Positions 32,206 through 45,370 of a DNA stretch of 64,000 nucleotides are shown here, piece after piece. The stretch's first letter is position 1. Each line of letters starts with the position of its first letter. This stretch comes from Cymbidium sinense (taxonomy: Eukaryota; Streptophyta; Magnoliopsida; Asparagales; Orchidaceae): assembly GCA_021442155.1 (NCBI GenBank), contig CM038228.1, positions 89,299,737 through 89,363,736 on the forward strand, written 5' to 3'. The notes under the pieces are model-generated. The model was not told where the DNA came from and searched no databases. It was given only the letters and a program-made list of their open reading frames with translations. A program made the position numbers and the translations under genes.

Positions 32206-35200
32206 TTGGAAAGTGGTAGCTCCAAAGGCTTCACATGGTACATAAGATGTAATCTTATGATCTAATCCCCATAACATTCATTCAAAATCCTAATTACAAA
32301 ACTTACATGAAAAGGAAAAGTAAATCTAACTAACACCTGCAAAATAGAGATTAGCTAAACAAACCATACAAATCCTAAGCATGTATATTAGACTTAGCAT
32401 CCCATACATGGGTGACCAAGTCCACCTGGCCTATTAGATTATGCTTAGGGGTATAAACTCCTGCATAGCAAAAGCATTTATATTTTTATTGCAATGCCCC
32501 TTAAGCACAATCCCCTACAGAAATAATGATTAGGCTAAATCATCATACCATTAATTCTATGCACATTCAACCTAACATCCATACTAGAAATAATATATTA
32601 CAAAATAAAAACAAACATCAAGCCATGCACAGCCCTAACCTAAAGCTAGAAGTGGTGACTTAATAATGTGTGCTTTAAAGGTTGTGTGGTATGCTTAGCT
32701 ATGGCTTTAAGGTTTAAATTTTCTAAGTGTGAAGATGTTCAACTTAGATGGGTGGTTTCATTTAAGTTGTTTAGTTGATTTGGGTCAATTTTATTTGATG
32801 ATTTATTTTGGTTTATGAACTTTAATTACTAAGGTTATAAAGAGGGAAAGAGAAGAGAACTTCTCTTTCCTTCCCCACCTAAGTAATTTATAAAGTAGAT
32901 TCATGTTTAGTTTTATTTAGTGAATGTTTTATTATGTGTTTTAATTAATCCTAGTTTAGATTTTCCTAAACAAACCTATTCAAAAGAAAGGCATTTTAAG
33001 ATTAAATAAAGTGAATTAATATCACAAAATATACATCAGTTCATTTCTTTCCCAACATGTACAACATGCATATGAATGAACCCTTTGCATATCTATACAT
33101 ACAAATGGAAATATTTAGCACACTTTATGATGAATTATAAGAAATATTACTTAAGAAAATTTGAATGCTTTATGATGCATGATTTTCATTGAGTAAAAAA
33201 GAGGGGTTTCTTTTATCCATTATTCATATACACATGTACATGTATAAAAGGCATAAGTGAGTATGACGCCATTGTTAACACTAGGGGTGCAAGGTACAAG
33301 ACCTACTTAGGGCTACTTAAAGCCTTACAATCTCAGGGTTGTCCATATTAATACACTTTTTTTAAATGCAAACACATGTATAAAAGAAATGAATAAAAAA
33401 AGAAAGATGCAAAAAGTTTGTATTTGTTTATTTATTTTATTTATGCAATTTATATGTACAAGTGGGAATGTCCTTCTTAGATAATAGCATAGGAATGAAT
33501 AGGAATGGGGTTAGATAAGTGTTGTGTTCTTTTCAAATGAACTATACACTTTGCCAAATCCTATTCAAAACTATCTAAAAAAGAAGAGAGAAAGCCACAC
33601 TATGCACATCTTCATATTTATATCCACATGCAAGCTTATAAATAATTATAAGTAGCACACTTTCAGTTTTAGGTGTTTGATTATATATTTTAAAATAGTT
33701 TTGAATTTAATAGTGATAATAGCATTCATATTTTTTTTACTTTAGCCAAAACATGCAATTTGACATAAAGAAAAATATTTTATTTTAATTTGATTTTGAA
33801 AAGCATGAATGCATGAAATTCATATGACATACACATTTAGCATGTTAGGAAAGAACTAAAGTGATGAAAGCATGTAAACACATTCACCATAATTAATTTC
33901 TAAAGACAATCTTATGAAATAAGAAAGCTTAAAGAAAATCAAGTTATTTTTAAGGAAGGTTTGATTTTATTTTGAGTTGGATTTAATTTGATAAATATGA
34001 GATGAGTTTGCTGCTCCTAACCCATTCACACATATGTTTATTGATTTAGTTTGTTCTTAGGATTATTATATGATTTTTATATGTTGCTTAGGTTAAGGTA
34101 TGAATTAAGTGTGTTAATTACCCTTACCTACACTACTTTAGCATAGTTAATCTAATAATTATGAGCCAATGATATGACATAAAACCACACAAGGAATTTA
34201 AATCTGCAATGCACCTAGGAAAGAAAGGTACCTAATGCAATTGGTTCATGATTAAGGATTAATTAAGCTAAGAGGTTTATTTTAAGTAATTTCATAACAC
34301 CTCTCACACATGTGAGTTGAGTTTTGATTTTATTAATTATACTTAAGCTCTTGAACACCTAAGCATATACCAAATATTGATTAATTGAGTTCTAGAAAAT
34401 TTTATAATTTTATGAAATTAATTAATGGGTAATTAGTGAATTAACCCTTAATTAAGGTTGGATTAAAGAAGAAAGGGGGCTTAAGGAATATCTTAAGGAA
34501 AGTATCCCAAAATTATTCCCTAAACCTCATATTCACTTAAGAAAAACTTAATTGACTCAATTAAAGGGTTAGACCACTAATTATACACTTAATTAAGCTT
34601 AATTACATTAAGGGAGTGATTAAAGAATGAACTAGAAATTCTCCTAATTAAACCACCAATAAATCCCAAGAAAATTAAGAGAGATAGAGTCATCCCACTA
34701 ATTATGCACAAGAAGTTTGTGATTAATCAGTGGAGTAATTAAAGGATAATTAACAAAATAGCATTCCAAATAAAACCCAAATCTAGAGAAAACACTATTC
34801 AAAATCCATTCAAATCATATTTAGAATATTCTATGTTCAATTATCTATCCAATGCAATTTATTTCATATTTTTTTGATTTTTCTAGGCTTAGATATAAAT
34901 TTAGGAAGTTTTCATGATTAATTAGTGATTTAATAGCCTAATTAAATGTTTAATCTCGTCAGCGCCACGTGCCGCTAATGTAGCATGCACTTTCCACATG
35001 GCATGACGGGATTCGATATTAAAGTTATCACATCGTAGCACCATGTTAGATTAAAGCCGCAGATCTAAGGGATTAAAACATGGATCTATGCATCTTTGAT
35101 CATGGTCGTCCATCTAAAATGCATGGATGGATGACCCATGATCCTTCCCTATTCTTCTTTGTGAGGAATGGACACCATCCATCTTCTAGAAGGAGATCTG

Positions 35201-36179
35201 AGCTCGATTGAGCTTGGATTGGATTGAAACTCAACCCACACCATCTAAAGGGAAATGGAATCACATATGATGGCTAGAATCTCATGGGGTGACACTTTAC
35301 TTCACAAAGGACTAGACCACATTGAAATTAAGCTCAGTTTAATGGCATACCTCACCGGAGGTGATCACCGGCGCTCGATTCTCTTGGAGAAGCTTCGTCT
35401 AGTGGAGACGAAGCTTTGTTGAGAGTTTGAGGTGTTGAGATTGAGTGGATCCTCCTATGGGCCAACTCCACCTTCACTTCTTGCAGCTTTGACCAAAATA
35501 ACACCTCCCTTACCTTTGGAGCTTGGGAAAAAGCTTGGGTGAGCTCGATTGAGTTCCCTGAGGATGCTTGCACAATGAATTAGGTTGATATTGAGTGTAG
35601 GCTAAGTTGGATTTTTAGTGGAGCTCCCCTTTTCAATCTATGAAAATCGAGAAAATGGAATTTGGGAATTATTTGAGAGAGTTTAGGAAGGCTGGGAAAT
35701 GAATTCTCTGGCTTCCTCTTGCTCAATCGAATTAGGGATTGTGCAAATGAAATCAAATTAAGGGAAGTATATCTCCCCCTAGAGCAATCGGACGACCAAG
35801 CAAGGAGATGTCATTTTGATCCAATTGACCCTATTCAATGGGTTGTTTGATTTGTTTAGAGTGGCATGACATTTAGTTTTGGCCAGAGGAGGAGTGGGTG
35901 TGGTGGTCATGTGCTCAAACAAGGTGGAGGGAGGATTCCATGTGGCCATTTTTAAAGGAGGTGGTCGATTTTGGGTTTAAGTTGGGTTTGGCTGACCCAA
36001 ACCCATTTGGTCACGTGCACTAGGTTCATTAGTGACCATTTGGTCCACTAAGAGGATGCCAAGTATTCATGCCAAATTCCAAGTGAGGCTTAGGGGTAAA
36101 ATGGTCATTTGGCTTAGGTTTCAATTTGAATATGTTTGATATGTTTGAAAAATGGGTTAGGCCAAGTTTCATTGAATTT

Positions 36180-37050
36180 GGAATTGGTTTGATGTGATTT
36201 TGCTCATGTTGACCCATTTAGGTCAAAATGGGTCAACTTGGGTAAAGTTGACCAATTAGTCAAATTACATCAAACCAAGGGTTGGGTCAAGTTCATATGA
36301 CCATTTGAAATATTTTGGTGGCTTTGGTTTAATTTAATTTGGTTATTATTTGGTTTTAGTTCAATTGAGTTCATTTAGGTCAAATGGGTCAAATTGACCA
36401 AATTGACCCATTTGACCTATTTATTTAGGTCATGGGTTGGTTCATGTTTGGTTGGTCATGAAATAGATTGGTATCTTTGTTTCCAATCAATTTGGTTTAT
36501 ATTTGAGTTTGGCTCAATTTGACCATTTAGGTCAAGTTCATAGTCAGGTCAAGCTGGGTTATATCTAGTTTTCCAATTGAGGCTTTGGTCAAGTTCAACA
36601 ATCATTTTGAAATGAACTTGGCCCATTGGTTTCAATTAATTTGGCTTAGATCAAGTTTTGACATTTGACTTTTTTAGGTCAAGTTGGGTCAACTTGGGTC
36701 AAGTAATTGGGCTAGGTTAGGCTCAAATGTTGACTTGGTCAAGTTCAAACATTGATCATGAATGAACTTTGATTAATGGTTTTAATCAATTTGTATGGTG
36801 GATTTTGGCTAGTTTAAATTTCATTTTGGCTAAGTATTGACTTGGTCAACCCTTAAGTTTGACTTGGTTTGACCCAATTTGAGTGATTGATCATCTCATG
36901 ATGATTATTGATCATGATGAGAGGCTTAGGTAGGCTTAGTTCAATCCAATTTGGTTTGGATTTGAATTTAACTCATAATGATACTTTAGGTCACTTTGGA
37001 TCAAGTGAGCCTAAGTAGGTCCAATGGCTTGGCCAAAGCTTGATTTGAGT
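36180..37050 (-). repeat. TTGACC/GGTCAA-dense part of LTR C
   Basis: Highly redundant sequence made of GGTCAAAT, TTGACCAA and TTGGGTCAA pieces in both orientations. At least eleven TTGAC cores (either strand) lie between 36200 and 36430. Equivalent parts: 18830-19430 (F), 25430-26520 (B1), 43370-44110 (B2 5' LTR) and 62640-63310 (B2 3' LTR). TTGACC/T is the W-box core bound by WRKY factors; whether it acts as such here is unknown. Confidence 0.65.
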
Positions 37051-37377
37051 TTGGTTGAACTCACATATGGACTTATGAATGATATATAAATTTTTTTCCA
37101 AGTGGTTTGAAGTCAAATGGGTTTTGATTCATTTGACAATTTCAAGTTCAAAGGTTGAACATGAGTTTGGCTTAGGTTTGGTTTTTGAATTTAGTTTTGA
37201 TTTGATGATTGAAGTTTGTGTTTATATTTGGATTCAAAATTGAAGGATTGATTGAATAAGGAAGAAAAACCAAGAGTTTGGCTTGATTTGAAATTGATTT
37301 GGCTAAGTTCAAGATTTTGACTTGAAAGGCTTAGGTTAGATATTGGATTTGATTTTTGAATTTAGTTTTGGTCATTT

Positions 37378-37990
<613 letters not shown>

Positions 37991-38359
37991 TTGGAATTTT
38001 AATCATAAGTTTCAATCATTTGGAATTGATCATAGATTTCAATCATTTAGCATTGATTTGGGTTTGAAAAGAAATCAATTAAGCTGGAATTGATTTAGGT
38101 TTGATGTTGATTTGATTTGGAGTTTGACTTGAATGAAGGAAGAAAGGAATGTAGTTCAGCCTATAGGGTAGGAAAATTTTCCTAACACCCCTAAGGCATG
38201 AGCTATTCCCATGGCTAACTCTTCTAAGTCTCTAGGGCTAGGTTGAGTGTCCACCTAATCACTAGATGCATCTTAAAACTAAGGATCCCTTGAAGTATAA
38301 GAGGAGTCTTATATCTAAGATGAAGGGATTGAGAGCTCATCCTAAAAATGAGGTCAACA

Positions 38360-41240
38360 CCCGCATCGATCATACAGACAGTATTATGCTTACGAGGACT
38401 ACCCATCACAGGAGGAGAGCTCCTATTTTGAGAGAGTCAGTGGTGTCTCCACCACACCGCTCTACCCCCCATCCACCGCATGTTCATGTTTCAATATCTC
38501 CAATTTTTCCAAAGGCCATGAAGGCCACATTTAGGGAGAAAAGGACCCCGTTGGTGATTTGGCTATGACCAAGGGATCCCACTCCATCTACAACGCCTAC
38601 TGTGGTGAGGCCGAGCTCGCTTGCTCAACCTTTTTCCCTAGTTATGGTGCAGAAGGAATGGTAGCCCTGAAGCATAGCCGTCATCCCTTCACCACCACCA
38701 CCGCAAAGAGATATAGAGATGATTGCAGCAGTTGTCGAGGGAGAAGGTGACGCCATATACATATGATGATAGAGCCTGTGAGTGTCACCCCATGCGATTC
38801 AGACGTCGGAGTACACTTCTTCCAGTGAGTATAGTCCTCACAGGGTTGATTCTCTAGTAGCAGGGAAGGTTTGGTGCCTCATAGTACATGATAGTGATCC
38901 TACCTGGTTAAAGTCATTTGCTTTTGGATCATTCTCTAGATGATATAGTAGCTCATTATTCCATGGAGAAGAAGGAGATCTTAAGATATGCCTAGTTTGA
39001 TGAGGAGAAGATCAGCTTTGATCCTAATGAAGATGATTTATTGGGAGCTCAGTAGGGGTTTGCATGGTAGATACCAGGGGATCCCTCCTCAGATAGCAGC
39101 AGACTATGAAAGGCATTAAGGCTGAACAGGAAGACGCAGCCCACTAGGTCCAACACCCCCTAGCACAGATAAAGCAAAAAGATGAAAAATATAGATTTGA
39201 TGGAGAAGAGGCTCAAAGATTTGTTAGCAGCTATCTTAGCATTGCAGAATCAAGCTCCGGTAGTTCATCCTACCATAGCCGAGACTAGTTAGTCGGAGTT
39301 GGTGCATATCTTGGACCCAACCAAGACTTTACCTCCAGTAAAGCAAGGTAGCACCAGCATGTATAGGAAGGTAGTAGATAGTACCTCCATACAAGAAAAA
39401 GATATCAAGTCTATGGTTGAGTAGCAGGTGAAGGAAGCATTAGCTCAATCTCGAGGAGGATCATCAGTTCTAAAGGGTAGACCTACCTAGAGAAATTCGA
39501 TACAATCCAATATCCTAAGGGTTTCGTGTCACCTTCCTTTAAGAGTTTTGATGGTAGTGGGAACCCGAGGCAGCATATTGCACATTTTAGAGCTAGTTTT
39601 TGCAATGTTGGTGGCAGTGATGCTTCACTCTTTTGTCTCTTTGTTAGTAGCTTAGTAGGAATAGCTTTTGATTGGTATGCTGAACTTCCTAATAGTTCAA
39701 TAATATTTTTTACTGAGTTGGAGCAACTCTTTATCAAGAGGTTTCCTAGAGCTCAGCAAAGGGTCACTGTTGGCAATTTCGTTGCGACTCAATAAAATCC
39801 TTGTGAGTCCCTCATTGATTACATTCTCAGGTGGCATAAATTGAGTATGTAATGCAAACAACAGCTGTCTGAATAGGATGCCATCAAGATTCTACTTAAG
39901 AATATCCATGGCCCGGTCGCCTTCATGCTCAAAGGTTTTACCATCAAAACTTATGAGAAATTAATCAACAAGGTGGATAGCTTGTAAGGAGAATCCAAAC
40001 GGTTACCTTCTCCAGATCTACCAATAATTCTAAAGTCACATAAGGTATATGAGAAGAGACCCGGGTTAGTGATAACATTGGATAAGGGGAGACAGACGAC
40101 TAGAGAGTAGTTTGAGAGACCTCATGCTCCACAGTCGTCACTTCCACCTCCTCTACCACCATCGAGGCGGCACTACCAGCCACCACAGTAGCCTCCATAG
40201 CCTGCATTGCCTTCTCTTTAGCACTTTATCAGTAGTAGCGGCACACATACCCACCGCCAGGTAGCTATGGTCCACCAACTCTTTTTGGATTAAATTAACA
40301 AGCCTTATTCATTTAATAGAGAGGTAATCAAGAAGATCTTTAAGAATCTCTTAAAGAATCCTGATATTTAGCTACCCGAATCTAGGAGATTGGAGGAAGT
40401 GGGTAAAAGCCATGATCCTAACTTTTGCTCATACCATCGTATGCTAGGTCATATTTTGGAAGATTGATTCACATTTAAGGACTGGCTTGAACATAGCTTC
40501 AAGTCCGGTATAGTTATCTTAAAGAAATACCTTATGGAACAACCATCCAGTTCCATTAGGGTAATCTTCGGGGATACTTGTGATCCTTCCAAAACAAAAG
40601 AAGGTTGGGATATCTCCCTATCCAAAACCTTTAAGAAAATTATTTTGAAGATAAAAAAACTTTCATTGCAGGTGCTTGAGTCAGCTCAAACCTCTAACAT
40701 CAAGGAAGGTTTGCAAGTTGGTAGAGCCTACTCAAGGAAAGGGGGAGCTCAGCAGTAGCAATAGCATGTGCCAGCCCGAGATAGCCCAGTAGCGCAACCA
40801 CCGACTGAGTCCACCTCCAGTCCATCGTTGCAGCTACCATATTAGTGACTACCGCTACTTTAGCTAGTTCTTCTTCTTATAGTAGACATCTTGTATCTGT
40901 GGATGAGGGCATGAAATCTCTCACCCCTCTTACTTTACTTAATTTCTACTTTTTACCTCCTATAAAATCCAAGAAATTGAAGAATAAAGCTAGCTTGAAT
41001 TACCTCTGTGTCACTTTTGATGGGTTGGCTGAATCTATTCCTAATAACTCCTCAAGTCTAAACAATAACTATAATAATTTTGATCTTCATCTTTTTGATT
41101 CAGAGTTGGATTATCCTACTCTGAATGCTACGGTTCACCTCTTGAGATAGACTTGGAATCGTCCGATTCTGAGGGTCCCATAGGAGAAGCTATAGGTGAG
41201 CCTGACGTATAGGTAGAATCTTCCATTGCTTTGCCACAAG
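38360..41240 (+). pseudogene. gag: B1 gag, C-terminal part, resuming after LTR C
   Basis: Starts CCCGCATCGATCATACAGAC, continuing the sequence broken at 30510. Low-complexity Pro/Ser-rich part (38400-38760) parallels B2 53054-53500. DDIVAHY-like and NEDDLLG-like parts follow (about 38935-39060). The gag core (39526-39795) reads SFKSFDGSGNPRQHIAHFRA ... FDWYAELPNSS ... LEQLFIKRFPRAQQRVTVGN, the standard retrotransposon gag fold. SEQ-AI-LLKNIHGPVAFMLKGF (about 39868-39940) ends it. Near 40418-40468 a FCSYHRMLGHILED segment is followed by TGA where a Cys is expected, a ruined C-H-H-C zinc motif. Later blocks (40534-40758, 40845-41150) match B2 55140-55830. Several stops and frameshifts. Confidence 0.8.
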
Positions 41241-41379
41241 AGATCACCGAAGTCAACCTCCATAGTGGCAATGTTCTACCTCCTAGGGTAGCATCTCAAG
41301 ATAGAGGGAAATAAGTCATTGGTTTAGAGGATCAAGAAGCCCCTCCACAGGATGCTCCACCCTTAGATATGCTCATGGA

Positions 41380-42120
41380 GGATCAGCCTAAGGTGGACTA
41401 TAATGTCTTATCCAAAGAGATGAGGGAATCATTAATCAAGGCTCTCCTTGATTCTAAGATATGCTTAGCTTAGCTGTCTGCTATTGGTGAGGAGGCACAT
41501 TATTCTAGAGAAGTCAGAGGATCAATTTCACAGATGAAGACCTTCTTCTAGGAGACATGGAGCACAACCGTCCCCTCTACATTACAGTTGACATGGACAT
41601 ATTCAGACTTGATAGAGTTTTTATTGATCCAGGTGCATCGGTGAACATTGTGAGTCTAAAGACACTTTCCTATTTGAGGATCAATTTCACAGATGAAGAT
41701 CTTCTTCTAGGGGACATGGAGCACAACCGTCCCCTCTACATTAAAGTTGACATGGACATATTCAGACTTGACAGAGTTTTTATTGATCCAGGTGCATCGG
41801 TGAACATTGTGAGTCTAAAGACACTTTCCTATTTGAGGATCGGCATCTTCACACTCTGAGGAGATCGGATGATGTTGAGAGGATTCAATGAATAAGGCGA
41901 GCAGGCTTTAGGTTCGATAGTATTATCTTTGGAGATAGGTGACTGGAAGACTGAAGCCAAGTTTTATATCATTGATTTGAATACTTCGTTCACCGCTTTG
42001 GTCAGTAGGCCCAGGAAACATCAGAATAAAATAATCCCATCCTCCCTCCATTAATGCATCAAGTTCAAGACGGATGGGATTGAGTAATATGTCAAAGGAG
42101 ATGAAAAGCCATTTTCAATT
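41380..42120 (+). pseudogene. B1 aspartic protease with an in-frame 159-bp tandem duplication
   Basis: Retropepsin domain of the Gag-Pol polyprotein. The block at 41557-41859 holds the active-site region twice: FIDPGASVNIVSLKTLSYLR with Asp codons at 41626 and 41785. The first-copy domain start (DEDLLLGDMEHNRPLYI) is also doubled. Downstream, after a frameshift, GDWKTEAKFYIIDLNTSF (about 41940) and KFKTDGIE-like (42063) complete the domain, matching B2 56440-56600. The Asp-x-Gly is kept in both copies, but the duplication and nearby stops would prevent normal folding. Confidence 0.85.
41521..41838 (+). repeat. Tandem duplication 159 bp x 2 in B1 protease
   Basis: Copies 41521-41679 and 41680-41838, both starting ATCAATTTCACAGATGAAGA, with about four differences. 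159 is a multiple of three, so the frame is kept. Absent from B2. The high identity makes it much younger than the element. Confidence 0.92.
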
Positions 42121-42360
42121 AGAGAGATTGAGATATATGAAGATGAGACCTACTATCTTCCTCAAAACACCCTTTCTCGTGAACTTGGACAAAACTCAAA
42201 TTCAAAAGAGAAAGAAAATGAAGAAAAAGAAAAAGCACAAAAAAAGAAGAAGAAAAGAAATGTGAAAATCTAAGTGAATAAGAAAGAGAAATTGAAGAAG
42301 AAATAGAGCCGCATATCACATTCCACCCACTGTTCATTCCTTCATATGAATATGTGGGTA
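42120..42360 (+). other. B1 PR-RT linker, ending at the B2 LTR
   Basis: Translates as IEIYEDETYYLPQNTLSREL, then a Lys/Glu-rich run encoded by GAAAAAG-type repeats, then EIEPHITFHPLFIPSYEYVG right up to 42360. The reading is coding-like to the last codon before TGTTGACC. The last five bases are GGGTA, the expected left target duplication of B2. Confidence 0.6.
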
Positions 42361-45059
42361 TGTTGACCTCATTTTTGGAATGAGCTCTCAACCCCTCCAT
42401 CTTAGACATAGGACTTCTCTTAGACTTTAGAGTTCCTTGGTCTTAAGACACATCAGTGTAGGTGGACACTTAACCCAACCCAGAGACTTAGAAGAGTTGG
42501 CCATAGGAATAGGTCATGCCTGTTAGGAATTATTTTGCCCCATAGCTTGAACCAACTCCTCACCTTCCTTCCTTCAAGTAAAATTCAAATCAACTCTAAA
42601 CTCATATCAACTTCAATTCCAAATCAAACCTTGAATCAATTTTAATGGATTTTCTCAAATCATAAATCAATTCTAAATAATCAAAACCCATGATTGAAAT
42701 CCCAAATTCCAAAATCTTTCTAAGCCCTTTGATTTTATCTTATGGACTTAGCTCAAATCAAATTCAAATCAATTCAAATTCAAGAAATTTTCTCATAATT
42801 ATATTCTCATTTATTTTCACATATATAAATGAAATATAAATTCAAATCAATCAAACCGAATCCAAAACTCAAATTCAAATTCCAAAAATCTTTCCTAAGC
42901 CTTTTGGTTCTATCTTATGGACTTAACTCAAATCAAATCCAAATCAATTCAAATTCAAGAAATTTTTTCATAACACATTTATATTCTTATTTATATTCAT
43001 AAATATAAAAGAAATATAAATTCAAATATCCAAAACCAAATTCAAAACTCAAACTCAAATTCAACCAAAATCCAACCTAAGTCTTTCAAGTCAAATTCTT
43101 GAACTTAGCCAAATCAAACTCAAATTAAGCCAAACTCTTGATTTTTCTTCATGATTAAATCAATCCTTCAATCATGAATCCAAATATAAAGATAAACTTC
43201 CATCCTCAAACCAAAACTAAATTCAAAAAATCAAACCCAAATCAAACTCATGTTCACCCTTTTGACTTGAAATTGTCAAACGAATCAAAACCCATTTAAC
43301 TCTAGTTCACTTGCACATAGATTTATATTTAAATCACAAGTCCATATGTGAGTTCAACCAAACTTGAATCAAGTCTTGATCAGGCCAACTAAACCCAATT
43401 GGCTCACTTGACCTAAAGTGGACAATTTGACCTACGTGAATCAAACTCCAATTCAATTCAAATCAAAGTGTCTTAAGCCAATCTAAACTTCATGTCATGT
43501 TTATTGATCATCATAGGTTAATTAATTGGGTCAAACCAAGTCAACCATTGACCAAGTAAACCCTTTAACCCACATGAACCCAAACTAGCCAAATTGTAAC
43601 CTAAACCAAATTGTTTGCAACCAATGGCTCAGGTTCACTCCAAATTGATTATTGAACTTGACCAAAGCCTCAATTAAACTCAATTTGACCAATTGGTGAA
43701 CTAGACCTAACTTAATCAAATTGACCATGAACCCAACTTGACATAAATGGTCAAATCAACTTGAAATTAAACCAAACCAAAAGTAATTGAAGCCAAAGCC
43801 TACAATATATTCTAAATGATCAACCAAACTCAAAGCAAGCCATGATTCAAGTCAATTTCATCAATTGGGTCAAATTAGTCAACTTAGCCCAAATTGACCT
43901 AAAAGATAAAGTTGGCTAAAATTCAAATTAAATCCAAATTAAACCAAATTAATTGAAACCAATTGAACCAATGTAATAAAAATGATCATTTGAACTTAAC
44001 CCAACTTTGGTTTGACCTAATTTGACCAATTGATCAACCTAACCCATTTTTGACCCGATTTGACCCAAATGGGTCAAATTAACCTAATTAAACCAAATGA
44101 ACTTCAAATGACATAAAATTTGGTCCAAATTACTTTTAACTCATTTCAAATCTGTCCAAATCAAATTCAATCCCAAATGACCACTTTACCCTTAGGTCAA
44201 GGGCATCCCATTAGAAAAGACACTTTCCCAAGTGGTCATTTCTCTTCCTTGGCCACTTGGCACTCATCCATTGGTCAACATAGGCACCGAGGACACTAAT
44301 TTTCTAACCCATGGAGTGGTTGGGGCAGCCATGACTCATGGGGAGGTGAAATCACCTCACCTCTCCAATTGGAACACTTGGCATGAAGGACTCTCACCTA
44401 ACCTTGGCTAGGACACCCATTTTTCCTTCATGGTAGCCACTTTTCATGCCTTAGCCAACCATAGGGAGCCACATAAGATGATTCTATTCCATTCCCAACT
44501 ACCCCAAGCCAAATGACATGAGTTTGGAGCCAAATTTTTTTAAAAAAGTTCATTTTCATTCACTTTTTATTCCATGGCATTAGAGGCTGAAGCAAACACC
44601 CATTCCTCTCATTCTCCCTCTCCTAGAGCTCCCAAAGCCATTAGCAATCACCCCCACTTCATTTTGGAGAGAAATACTTCAAAACTAAGTGGATTTTGGC
44701 GAGGAAATGATGATCACCAGATGAAACTTTGTTTTGACATGAAGGCCAAGATCCAAGCTTATTCCAAGGCTTCTATCCTCAATCAATAGCATGCTTGAGT
44801 CATCACCGCCACCAAAATCATCCCCGGTGAGGTAACTTTCAAAAATCATAGCCAACATTAGGATCTTTGATTTTGTGATAATTTTTATGCAATTTTTAGA
44901 AATCTAACCTAGATAATCCTACATTTTTTACTTTAAATCATCCCAATTAGAAAATATCAGTTTTTCGATGTAAATCAACTCAAAAATGAGTCCATTTGGA
45001 TAAGTTTTTAGTTAGAATTTATCTTTTTCTGAAAATACCCCCTTGATTTCACTATTCAC

Positions 45060-45370
45060 CATCGGTAAGCAGCAATCGCCATCCAATCCCTTGGTTCGGA
45101 TCGATTGTGCTTGGATCATGATCTTTCATTCGATGCGATCCGGACCATATGATCGCGCATGCATCGGACCAAATTGCGCGTGATCGATGATCGGCCTCGA
45201 TCGCGGATCACCGACCATCCGATGCAATCGATGGTCTAGAGTGAACCAGTCACTCAACATGTTCACATCTTTCGCCGTCGCTAACGCGCACGCGCATTGC
45301 CGCGCATGGCGCGCGTACATGTAACCGCACCCAATCACATGGAGCCATGTGCATGTTGCCGCCATCTACG
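45060..45370. other. CpG- and GATC-dense patch in the B2 5' LTR
   Basis: About 310 bp with many CG dinucleotides (GCGCGCGTAC, GCGCACGCGCATTGCCGCGC) and closely spaced GATC/ATCG motifs (GATCGATGATCGGCCTCGAT). It replaces the equivalent but different variable regions of the other LTRs (27130-27400, 34950-35340, 17583-17990). Flanks are A/T-rich and CpG-poor. Confidence 0.7.

Noticed and set aside
44574..44789. 71-codon open frame in the B2 5' LTR starting MALEAEANTH
   Set aside because: The matching stretch of the 3' LTR (63800-64000) has in-frame stops and shifts, so the frame is not conserved; it is leader-like LTR sequence.
45126..45365. 79-codon minus-strand frame in the CpG-rich patch
   Set aside because: Composition effect of GC-rich, stop-poor DNA; no recognisable domain and no counterpart in other LTR copies.
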